DNA of 64,000 bases. Source: Spelaeicoccus albus (GTDB lineage Bacteria > Actinomycetota > Actinomycetes > Actinomycetales > Brevibacteriaceae). Under the pieces are notes generated by a model, which was not told the origin of the DNA, did no database searches, and saw nothing but the letters and a program-made list of their open reading frames with translations. The stretch is from the NCBI RefSeq assembly GCF_013409065.1, contig NZ_JACBZP010000001.1:3358518-3422517 (forward strand), written 5' to 3'. Positions within the stretch are counted from its first letter, which is position 1; every line of letters begins with the position of its first letter. The position numbers and the translations under genes were made by a program. Below, piece after piece: positions 37,581 through 44,897 of the stretch.

Positions 37581-37743
37581 CCGCCGAGTGGTGGCGAATG
37601 GCTGCGAAATCGGCGATTTCGCAGCCATTCGCCACCACTCGGCGGGCGGGTCCAACCGTTTGCCACCACTCGGCGGGCGGGTCCAGCCATTCGCCACCAC
37701 TCGGCGGGCGGGTCCAACCGTTCGCCACCACTCGCCGGGCGGG
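37581..37743. repeat. 31-bp-period repeat array 1 with terminal hairpin
   Basis: The core GCCGAGTGGTGGC occurs once forward (37583-37595) and four times inverted (37631, 37662, 37693, 37724; the last with one change), spaced exactly 31 bp. The forward and first inverted copies form a perfect 29-bp stem (37583-37611 / 37615-37643) with a 3-nt loop, extendable by 2 bp. Read along the FUSC gene (minus), the array begins directly at its stop codon: four tandem units, then the hairpin. No T-run follows. Period 31 excludes a coding repeat. Confidence 0.9.
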
Positions 37744-38859
37744 TCAGTCGGTGCCGGCGACGGGCGTTCGATACCGGCCAACAAATTTGACGATCCAAAC
37801 GACTATCGCCGCTACGACCCCGCCGATCAGCGTCTCGAAGAGTCGGTCCGTCAACAAGCTCTCGGTCGACATGGCCGTGCTGAGTTTTCCGACCGACAAC
37901 GCCAGCGGAGTAATGAACAGCAGCGCCACCCCATAAATCTTCCCGACGAAGATTTCGGCGCCGAACTGGCAGACGCCGATCACCAAGATCACCACGAGCA
38001 ACGGAGGCTGCAGGTACAAGTACATTCCCGCCACGACAACGCCCGCCGCCGTGCCGAGCACGCGGTGAAAGATCCGGGTAAATGCGTGCGGCGCGTACGG
38101 TCTCGGCAGCGTGGCGGCTACCGTGACGGCCGCCCAGTACCCGTGCCCCAAAGTCGTCAACGACGCCAGCCACAACGCCACAGCCAATGCCACTGTCGTT
38201 TCCAGAGCAACGCCGTACACCACCGGGTCGGAGGCGGCCCCCGGTGCGCGCGGCGACGACGTCAAAGTGCGCAGTCGCCGTCGCACGGTGTCCGGTGCCC
38301 GGCGCCGCACCATCCATCCGGACATGCACACGAGCCACGAGAACGCTGCGGCCGCTGCGGCCAGTCCGATCCGCGGCAGCACCTGCGACGGACTCGTCGG
38401 AATGATGACGCACACGCTGAAGCCGAAGACGTAAAAGATCGGTCCGAACGGGATCCACCGCATGACGCTGCTCAGGACGACGCCGCCGGCCGTAATGATG
38501 AATAGTGCGGCAAGACGCACCGGCGCCGGCCAGTCGAATGCGGCCGCGACAGTAGCGGTCGAGATCACGGTCAAGAGCGCCAGCCCGGCAACCGCCACGG
38601 TGGTGATGCGCTGCCGATAGGCCTCATAGCGTCCGTACAGGCTCGTGAACGCACCAAACGTGGCATACGCGCTCAGTTGCAGGTCCCCAAAGGCATACAG
38701 CACGAGCAATGGCGCCAGCATGGAGATGCTCGCGCGGAATGCGGCCTCAAAATCGACACGGCCGAGCCGCAAACCGGAGAAGTAGACCACTGCTCCATTA
38801 TGTGCGCGCCCTACCGCACGGCGCCGTCCCACCCCTTTTACGGCTGGCAGCCGGGGCAC
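37744..38859 (-). CDS. FUSC-family membrane protein
   Basis: A protein of up to 371 residues related to the FUSC/aromatic acid exporter (YccS/AaeB-like) families. Two blocks of hydrophobic helices (about 45-165 and 215-355) are separated by a basic loop (RRRAPDTVRRRLR). The second block contains GHGYWAAVTVAATLPRPY and FHRVLGTAAGVVVAG, the usual FUSC core. The track-length GTG start at 38859 overlaps the glycosylase gene by 22 bp. A GTG at 38790 is also possible and would start just before the first conserved helix. Substrate unknown. Confidence 0.82.
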   Translation of the reverse strand: MPRLPAVKGVGRRRAVGRAHNGAVVYFSGLRLGRVDFEAAFRASISMLAPLLVLYAFGDLQLSAYATFGAFTSLYGRYEAYRQRITTVAVAGLALLTVISTATVAAAFDWPAPVRLAALFIITAGGVVLSSVMRWIPFGPIFYVFGFSVCVIIPTSPSQVLPRIGLAAAAAAFSWLVCMSGWMVRRRAPDTVRRRLRTLTSSPRAPGAASDPVVYGVALETTVALAVALWLASLTTLGHGYWAAVTVAATLPRPYAPHAFTRIFHRVLGTAAGVVVAGMYLYLQPPLLVVILVIGVCQFGAEIFVGKIYGVALLFITPLALSVGKLSTAMSTESLLTDRLFETLIGGVVAAIVVWIVKFVGRYRTPVAGTD

Positions 38860-39725
38860 CAGAAGAGCCGGCGGGCCTGCATGAGTGCCTCACGCACGGG
38901 CGTACCGCACCGAAGACACGGCTCACCCGCGCGGTGGTAAACGAAGAACGGTACCGTTTTCCGGCCGGTCGAGTTGATGGTTCCGGTCCGGACGCCGCGT
39001 CGCATCAGCCGCGCCAGCGTCGTCCAGAGCTCGCGCGCCTCGCCGTCCGTGACGTCCCTTCCGGGGCGATACGGGTTCACACCGCACAAAAACAGCGATT
39101 CGGCGCGAAAAATGTTGCCGACGCCGGCGGCGACCGTTTGGTCCATCAACAGCGCCCCGGCGGCGACGCGGCGCGCGCGGATCCGAGCGGCGAATTCCGC
39201 GGCGGCGCCCGTGTCCTTCCGGAGCGGATCCGGCCCGAGCTTGGCGATGACCTCCCGCTTCTCGGGGCCGGTGACGACCTCGCACGCCGACGGCCCGGTC
39301 AGATCGGCGCATCCGTCGCGTCCGACAAGTCGAAGCCGGACCGCTCCGCGCGGAGCCGGCGGTACGAATCGGCCGTCGTCGTCAACGCTCCCGGTGTCTC
39401 CGGCAACTGCGGTGTCCGCCTCACCAATCCGTCGCCGCGGGGCGCCGATCGCGTGCGGTCCGGCAAACGAATCGGTACCCGTGAAGGTCCAGGCTCCGTA
39501 TAGGCCCAAGTGGACTCGCAGCCACCGCTCCGGGCCGGTCGGCGTCCCGCCGAACCCTAAGAAGAGCTGTTTGCCGTACGCCTCGGCGGCAGTCAAGGGC
39601 AACCCGTCGAGCAGCGCAGCACCGGCGGCAAACCTGCCTTGCGGGCTGGACGCCGCGAGCGGCGTTCCGCCGAACAGTTCGTCGAATGCTCGGCTCAAGC
39701 GGTGGATGGAATGTCCTTCGGGCAT
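38838..39725 (-). CDS. Fpg/Nei-family DNA glycosylase
   Basis: A 295-residue bifunctional glycosylase/AP lyase of the Nei type. It starts with the catalytic MPEGHS (Pro2, Glu3 after Met removal). The H2TH region is MDQTVAAGVGNIFRAESLF, and the zinc finger CxxC-x16-CxxC (CLRCG...CPGC) closes the protein. It excises oxidised pyrimidines. The ATG at 39725 is fixed by this catalytic N-terminus; the frame is open further upstream without meaning. Confidence 0.93.
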   Translation of the reverse strand: MPEGHSIHRLSRAFDELFGGTPLAASSPQGRFAAGAALLDGLPLTAAEAYGKQLFLGFGGTPTGPERWLRVHLGLYGAWTFTGTDSFAGPHAIGAPRRRIGEADTAVAGDTGSVDDDGRFVPPAPRGAVRLRLVGRDGCADLTGPSACEVVTGPEKREVIAKLGPDPLRKDTGAAAEFAARIRARRVAAGALLMDQTVAAGVGNIFRAESLFLCGVNPYRPGRDVTDGEARELWTTLARLMRRGVRTGTINSTGRKTVPFFVYHRAGEPCLRCGTPVREALMQARRLFWCPGCQP

Positions 39726-39831
39726 AATCAACGATCCTATGCTCCAGTGTTCCGTTACGGTGCGGCGGATGATTGACTGTTGAATGACCTCCGTCGATGC
39801 GGAGGCGATCGTCACGGTACTGGAGGCAACT

Positions 39832-40887
39832 ATGGCTGACGACACCACTCCCCCCGACAACGCAGGCACCTATGTGACGCCCGGTGAGACCTACGACCGC
39901 GACACACGGTACATTTCCGACCGGATCGCGGCCGACGGCGACTATCCGGTGGAAGCGGGCAGGTACCGGCTGATCGTCGCCCGCGCATGCCCCTGGGCCA
40001 ACCGGGCAATCATCGTGCGTCGGCTGCTCGGCCTGGAAGATGCCTTGTCGATGGGGATCTGCGGGCCCACACACGACCAGCGCAGCTGGACATTCGATCT
40101 CGATCCGGGCGGCGTCGACTCGGTGTTGGGCATCGAACGGCTCCAGCAGGCGTATTTCACCCGGTTCCCGGATTATCCGCGCGGCATCACGGTTCCGGCC
40201 ATTGTCGACATCCCGACCGGCGCCGTCGTGACGAACGACTTTCCGCAAATCACTCTCGATTTGTCGACCGAATGGACGGCGTACCATCGGGACGGCGCGC
40301 CGAACCTGTACCCCGACAAGCTCCGCGACGAAATCGACGAGGTCGCCCAGCTGGTCTACAAGGACGTCAACAACGGCGTGTACCGGGCCGGATTCGCCGG
40401 ATCGCAGGGAGCGTACGAAACCGCCTACGACAGACTGTTCGCCCGGCTCGATTGGCTCGAGGAACGGCTGACGAACCAGCGTTATCTGGTCGGCGAGACC
40501 ATCACGGAGGCCGATGTCCGGCTGTTCACCACGCTGGCCCGCTTCGACGCCGTCTACCACGGGCATTTCAAATGCAACAGGTCGAAGCTCTCCGAGATGC
40601 CGGTCCTGTGGGCCTATGCCCGCGACCTGTTCCAGACTCCGGGCTTCGGCGACACGACCGATTTCAACCACATCAAACGGCATTACTACATCGTGCACTC
40701 CGATGTGAATCCGACGGGCATCGTGCCGAAGGGCCCCGATCTGTCCGGCTGGCTCGCGCCGCATCACCGCGAGGAGCTCGGCGGCCGTCCGTTCGGCGAC
40801 GGTACTCCGCCCGGCCCGGTCGCCGCCGGCGAAGAGGTTCCGGCCGCGCATCGGGCGTCTGCCGGCGAGGTCACGGCGGACGCCTAA
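39832..40887 (+). CDS. Glutathionyl-hydroquinone reductase-like (YqjG/ECM4) GST-fold protein
   Basis: A 351-residue Xi-class GST homologue. The thioredoxin-fold part has the catalytic Cys53 in ARACPWANRA, then the family blocks DQRSWTFD, ITVPAIVD and TNDFPQI. The helical part includes YLVGETITEADVRLFTTL, and the C-terminus FNHIKRHYYIVHSDVNPTGIVP is diagnostic. These enzymes remove glutathione from quinone adducts; actinobacteria mostly use mycothiol, so mycothionyl-hydroquinones are the likely substrates here (inference). GGAGG 5 nt before the ATG at 39832 fixes the start. Repeat array 2 begins 34 bp after its stop. Confidence 0.9.
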   Translation: MADDTTPPDNAGTYVTPGETYDRDTRYISDRIAADGDYPVEAGRYRLIVARACPWANRAIIVRRLLGLEDALSMGICGPTHDQRSWTFDLDPGGVDSVLGIERLQQAYFTRFPDYPRGITVPAIVDIPTGAVVTNDFPQITLDLSTEWTAYHRDGAPNLYPDKLRDEIDEVAQLVYKDVNNGVYRAGFAGSQGAYETAYDRLFARLDWLEERLTNQRYLVGETITEADVRLFTTLARFDAVYHGHFKCNRSKLSEMPVLWAYARDLFQTPGFGDTTDFNHIKRHYYIVHSDVNPTGIVPKGPDLSGWLAPHHREELGGRPFGDGTPPGPVAAGEEVPAAHRASAGEVTADA

Positions 40888-40921
40888 CCGGCGGCCGTTG
40901 CCCAGACCCGCTTACTCACCG

Positions 40922-41077
40922 CGCCGAGTGGTGGCGAATGGCGGCCGCCCCGCGCCGAGTGGTGGCGAATGGCGGCCGCCCCGCGCCGAGTGGTGGCGAA
41001 TGGCGGCCGCCCCGCGCCGAGTGGTGGCGAATGGCGGCAAAATCAGCGATTTTGCCGCCATTCGCCACCACTCGGCG
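40922..41077. repeat. 31-bp-period repeat array 2 with terminal hairpin
   Basis: The core GCCGAGTGGTGGC occurs four times forward (40923, 40954, 40985, 41016) at exact 31-bp spacing, then once inverted (41064-41076). The last forward and the inverted copy form a perfect 29-bp stem (41016-41044 / 41048-41076) with loop AGC. Relative to the upstream gene, the order (four units, then hairpin) is the same as array 1. Compared with array 1 the stem shows paired changes (T-A to G-C and G-C to A-T), so the hairpin is kept while its sequence drifts. Confidence 0.92.
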
Positions 41078-41106
41078 GCCCGGTCACGCACCGCCCGGGA
41101 CGCCGC

Positions 41107-41829
41107 TCAGATGTCGCCGAACAATTCGACGGCGACGGCGCGCCGGCCGCCGAAGTCCTCACGCGGCGCCGTGACCATTTCGACCTGCCGCCGGGCCTGA
41201 TCCGGCACCGGATCGGCCGAGAGTGCTTCGAGATACCGACGGTGCTCGGCCAGCGACGCCACGGCCGACTCAATGCCCGCGGCGACCTCGACGGCGTGCG
41301 TGACTTCCGGCCCGGCTACCGCGATCCAGCGGACGCCGGCCCACGGCTCCTCGGTGAGCTCGGGAAAGATCCATTCGTTGGCGGCGTCGGCGACGGCGTC
41401 CAGCACGGACCTGCCGACGGCACGATGATCGGCGGTATTCCAGCCCCCGGGCCGCCAGCCGGCGTCCCGATGGTTCAGCGTGACGACGAGTTCGGGACGA
41501 TGCCGGCGGATCTGCGCAGCGATATCACGGCGCAGTTGAAGACCTTCTTCGATGCGCCCGTCCGGATAGTCGAGGAATTCCAACGCCGACACGCCCACGT
41601 GTGAGCAGGCGCGACGTTGTTCGTCGGCGCGTAGCGGCCCCGATTCATCCGGCGGCATACCGGCGATTCCTGCCTCGCCCTTCGTGGCCAACACGTACCG
41701 CACGTCCTTACCGGCCGCCGTCCAAACCGCGACAGCGGCCGCAACGCCGTATTCGGGATCGTCCGGATGGGCCATCACGACAAGCGCGCGCTGCCAGTCA
41801 TCCGGTAACGGCTTCAGCTGCTCGGTCAT
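41107..41829 (-). CDS. PIG-L/MshB-family deacetylase
   Basis: A 240-residue zinc deacetylase of the LmbE/PIG-L family. The metal site begins with AHPDDPEYG (about residues 20-28; His and the two Asp), and NTADHRAVGRSVLDAV carries the third histidine. Known actinobacterial members are MshB (mycothiol synthesis) and Mca (mycothiol conjugate amidase); this one is shorter and more like the generic PIG-L group, so I assign no gene name. AGGAGG before the ATG at 41829 sets the start. The gene converges with the GST-like gene across repeat array 2. Confidence 0.88.
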   Translation of the reverse strand: MTEQLKPLPDDWQRALVVMAHPDDPEYGVAAAVAVWTAAGKDVRYVLATKGEAGIAGMPPDESGPLRADEQRRACSHVGVSALEFLDYPDGRIEEGLQLRRDIAAQIRRHRPELVVTLNHRDAGWRPGGWNTADHRAVGRSVLDAVADAANEWIFPELTEEPWAGVRWIAVAGPEVTHAVEVAAGIESAVASLAEHRRYLEALSADPVPDQARRQVEMVTAPREDFGGRRAVAVELFGDI

Positions 41830-41851
41830 GAACGCCTCCTGAGGTTCGTCT

Positions 41852-43213
41852 CTACACATCTCCTACCACGGTGCGCCGCGAGACAGCTAGTGCCGCAATG
41901 CCGATGACGACGGCAACCGCAAACGCCGCAATAAATCCCAGCCTCGGCGACATCGCCAAAATCGCCGCGAAAAGCGCCCCCGTGCCGGCAAAGGCGATCG
42001 ATTGTCCAATAGCTTCGGACAGCTGCAGCGCGGAGCTGTTGACACCGTGCTCCGATTGGGGCGAATACCGCAAGATGAGCACCGCCAGCGTCGGATATGC
42101 AAGGCCCATTCCGGTTCCGGCCATTGCCCAAAAGACCAATCCGACCGCGACGGGCACCGGTTGGAACACCGGCAACAGCGCGCCGGCAATACCGACAGTC
42201 AAAAATGCGGCGGCTACCGGCATCCGCACCGGAACGCGTATCTTGCCGCGGCCGGCCAACCACGCGCCGCAAAACCATGCCACCGAGCCGATGCTCAGGG
42301 CCAAGCCGGCCATGGCCGGCCCGAATCCGCGCGCATCGGTGAGCAGCAACGGTATGAACACTTCGGCGATTCCGAACGCCGCGGCAATCAGCCCGCGCAT
42401 GGCCACCACGCTCGGGATACCGCGGACGGCCCGCCACACTCCGGCCGGCATCAGCCGGGGCACCGTCACAATCACTATGCAGGCGGCGACTGCCAATTCG
42501 ACCGGCCACCACGCGTCGGCACGCTCACCCCCACGGCTGAACAAGAACACGCCCGCCGCGGCTCCCACCGCCCACAGCGGCTTGCGCCCGACAGCCGACC
42601 GCGGTCCATCGACGGCAGCCCGCAGCCGTCCGACCGAGGGCCGGAGCGCGAAAAGCCCGGCAAGCGCGAGCACCGGAACGGCCAGGAATATCCACCGCCA
42701 CCCCACCGTCGCCGTGACGAACCCGGCCAGTGCCGGTCCGACAAGTCCCGGCAACACCCAGGCAGCGCTCAACACGGCAAAGAGCTTCGGCTGCAGTTCT
42801 CCAGGGAACAGGCGGCCAACGACCACGTAAAGGCTGACTGCCACAAGTCCCGTGCCAAGGCCCTGCAATGATCTACCGGCGACGACCACCCACATGTTCG
42901 GGCTGAACCCGACGGAGAGCAGTCCGGCCGAAAAGACGACGATGCCCACTTGCAGCGGCACTCCCGGCCCCGACCTGTCGTTCCACACGCCCCCGACCGT
43001 GAGCGCGAAAATGCTCATGGTCAGCGGCGCGGCGAATGCGAGCCCATAGAGCTCGATCCCATGCAGCTCACGCGCCATTGTCGGCATCGCGGTCGTGACT
43101 GCGAACAATTCAAAAGCCGTGAGAAAATCCAGGGCGAACATCACCACGACAGTCGTTCGGACCCGGGGGTCGGCAAGCGACGTCGGCGCACCATGCGTCG
43201 ATTGCTCAGTCAT
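41852..43213 (-). CDS. MFS transporter (drug efflux type)
   Basis: A 453-residue permease with 12 or more hydrophobic segments. The first helix has the DFLTAFELFAVTTAMPTMA pattern of DHA-type exporters, where acidic residues in helix 1 are common. GVWNDRSGPGVP replaces the usual loop 2-3 motif, and GRSLQGLGTGLVAVSLYVVVG is the helix-4 motif B. It is likely an exporter, but the substrate is unknown. Followed 22 bp later by the PIG-L gene on the same strand. Confidence 0.88.
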   Translation of the reverse strand: MTEQSTHGAPTSLADPRVRTTVVVMFALDFLTAFELFAVTTAMPTMARELHGIELYGLAFAAPLTMSIFALTVGGVWNDRSGPGVPLQVGIVVFSAGLLSVGFSPNMWVVVAGRSLQGLGTGLVAVSLYVVVGRLFPGELQPKLFAVLSAAWVLPGLVGPALAGFVTATVGWRWIFLAVPVLALAGLFALRPSVGRLRAAVDGPRSAVGRKPLWAVGAAAGVFLFSRGGERADAWWPVELAVAACIVIVTVPRLMPAGVWRAVRGIPSVVAMRGLIAAAFGIAEVFIPLLLTDARGFGPAMAGLALSIGSVAWFCGAWLAGRGKIRVPVRMPVAAAFLTVGIAGALLPVFQPVPVAVGLVFWAMAGTGMGLAYPTLAVLILRYSPQSEHGVNSSALQLSEAIGQSIAFAGTGALFAAILAMSPRLGFIAAFAVAVVIGIAALAVSRRTVVGDV

Positions 43214-43436
43214 TCGCGTCCAGTCATTCGGATCCGGTTGTCGTCGGCTCGTTACCGCCGTCCCGCCGGTCGAGCGCTGTCGAACAATCCGTCCTCGTTC
43301 TGCATCAACAGCCTGTCCGGCCGGGGGAAGCCAATTCTCACAGCTTAGAACCTGCCCCGGAGCGTGGGGTATTCCGGCCCGTGTTCCGCGGAGTTTCGAC
43401 GCGCCGGGCTCTGTGTACGTGTGCTAGAGATGAAGC

Positions 43437-44861
43437 ATGGACACCAGCGCGCAGTCATCGATCGCCGACGCAGTGGACGACGCGCGCCGGGCATTCGCCG
43501 AGTCCCGCAGCAAGCCCGTCCGTTGGCGTCTGGCCCAGCTCGACGCGCTGGAGACCATGCTGACGCACCAGACCGCCGACTTCGAAGCTGCGTTGCAGCA
43601 CGACCTCGCCAAAAACCCTACCGAATCCTGGCTGACCGAGATCGGGTTCGTCGTCGGCGAGATCGCGCACACGAAAAAGCACCTCCGATCGTGGCTGGCC
43701 CCGCGCCGCACGCGCGTACCGGCCAGCCTGCAACCCGGCACGGCAACGGTCTTGCGCGAGCCGCTCGGCGTCGTCCTGGTCATCGCACCGTGGAACTATC
43801 CGATACAGCTGGCCCTCGGCCCCCTCGTCGGAGCGCTGGCAGCCGGCAACACGGCAGTGGTCAAGCCGAGCGAGCTGGCGCCTGCCACCGCAGCAGCCAT
43901 CGCCAAATACCTGCCCGCGTATCTGGACGAGGACGCCGTCCGCGTCGTGCAGGGCGGGCCCGAGGAGACCTCCGAGCTGCTTACCCACCGCTTCGACCAC
44001 ATTTTCTACACCGGTAACGGACGGGTCGGTCGCCTTGTCATGGAAGCCGCAGCCAAGCACCTCACGCCCGTGACGCTCGAGCTCGGCGGAAAATCGCCGG
44101 TGTTCATCGACGAATCGGTGGACTTGCCTGCTGCGGCCGACCGCATTGCCTGGGGCAAGTTTCTCAACGCCGGCCAAACGTGCGTGGCACCCGATTACGT
44201 ACTCGGCACCGCACGCACTTTGGAAAAGCTCGCACCGCTCCTGGCGGTCTCTATTCAGCGCATGTTCGGCCGCGACCCCTCGACCAGCGCCGATTACGGG
44301 CGGATCGTCAGCGACAAGCATTTCCACCGGCTGTCGGCATTCGTCCCGGTCGGCACACCGGGAGGGCCGGCCGGGTTCGGCGAGCCGGATCAGCGGACGC
44401 GGTATCTGCCGCCGACGGTGCTTCCGCGAACGGCCCCCGACGCGGCGGTCATGCGCGAAGAGATCTTCGGCCCCGTCCTGCCGCTCGTCGAGGTCGACGG
44501 GCCGCACCAGGCAATCGCCATGATCAACGCCGGCGACAAGCCGCTGTCGCTGTACGTGTTCAGCAACGACAGGTCGGTGCGGAAGACGTTCACGTACGGC
44601 ACGTCGTCCGGCGGTCTTGGATTCAACGTGCCGGTCGCGCATCTGATGGTGCCGGATTTGCCGTTCGGCGGCGTCGGCGGATCCGGGATGGGCAGGTATC
44701 ACGGCGAATATTCGGTCGACACATTCAGCCACCAGAAGGCAATTTTCTCCAAGCCGCTGCTCCCGGACACGCTTGCCGCCGTCTACCCGCCGTTCTCACG
44801 GGTCAAGGACGTGTTGATTCGCCGCGTCATCGCCCCCATGCGCCGCGCGAAAGGTGGATAG
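43437..44861 (+). CDS. Aldehyde dehydrogenase (class 3-like)
   Basis: A 474-residue ALDH. Conserved segments are VLVIAPWNYPIQLALGPLVG, FYTGNGRVGRLVMEAA, the catalytic Glu in LELGGKSP, the catalytic Cys in NAGQTCVAPDYVL, EEIFGPVLPL, and the class-3 C-terminus LPFGGVGGSGMGRYHGEYSVDTFSH. The group oxidises long-chain or aromatic aldehydes and is often bound to membranes; the C-terminal 30 residues are basic and moderately hydrophobic. A 42-bp perfect palindrome covers its stop codon. Confidence 0.94.
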   Translation: MDTSAQSSIADAVDDARRAFAESRSKPVRWRLAQLDALETMLTHQTADFEAALQHDLAKNPTESWLTEIGFVVGEIAHTKKHLRSWLAPRRTRVPASLQPGTATVLREPLGVVLVIAPWNYPIQLALGPLVGALAAGNTAVVKPSELAPATAAAIAKYLPAYLDEDAVRVVQGGPEETSELLTHRFDHIFYTGNGRVGRLVMEAAAKHLTPVTLELGGKSPVFIDESVDLPAAADRIAWGKFLNAGQTCVAPDYVLGTARTLEKLAPLLAVSIQRMFGRDPSTSADYGRIVSDKHFHRLSAFVPVGTPGGPAGFGEPDQRTRYLPPTVLPRTAPDAAVMREEIFGPVLPLVEVDGPHQAIAMINAGDKPLSLYVFSNDRSVRKTFTYGTSSGGLGFNVPVAHLMVPDLPFGGVGGSGMGRYHGEYSVDTFSHQKAIFSKPLLPDTLAAVYPPFSRVKDVLIRRVIAPMRRAKGG

Positions 44862-44897
44862 GTGCCCGGTTACCGGCCGGTAACCGGGCACCTATCC
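44856..44897. repeat. Perfect 42-bp palindrome at a gene junction
   Basis: Two 21-bp arms (44856-44876 and 44877-44897) with no spacer, containing TTACCGGCCGGTAA at the centre. It overlaps the last two codons of the aldehyde dehydrogenase and the first codons of the next frame. It can form a hairpin in RNA or serve as a dimeric protein site; no T-run follows. Confidence 0.85.

Noticed and set aside
37581-41077. CRISPR array interpretation of the regular repeats
   Set aside because: Units are 31 bp in total with no unique spacers, orientation changes within each array, and no cas genes are present.
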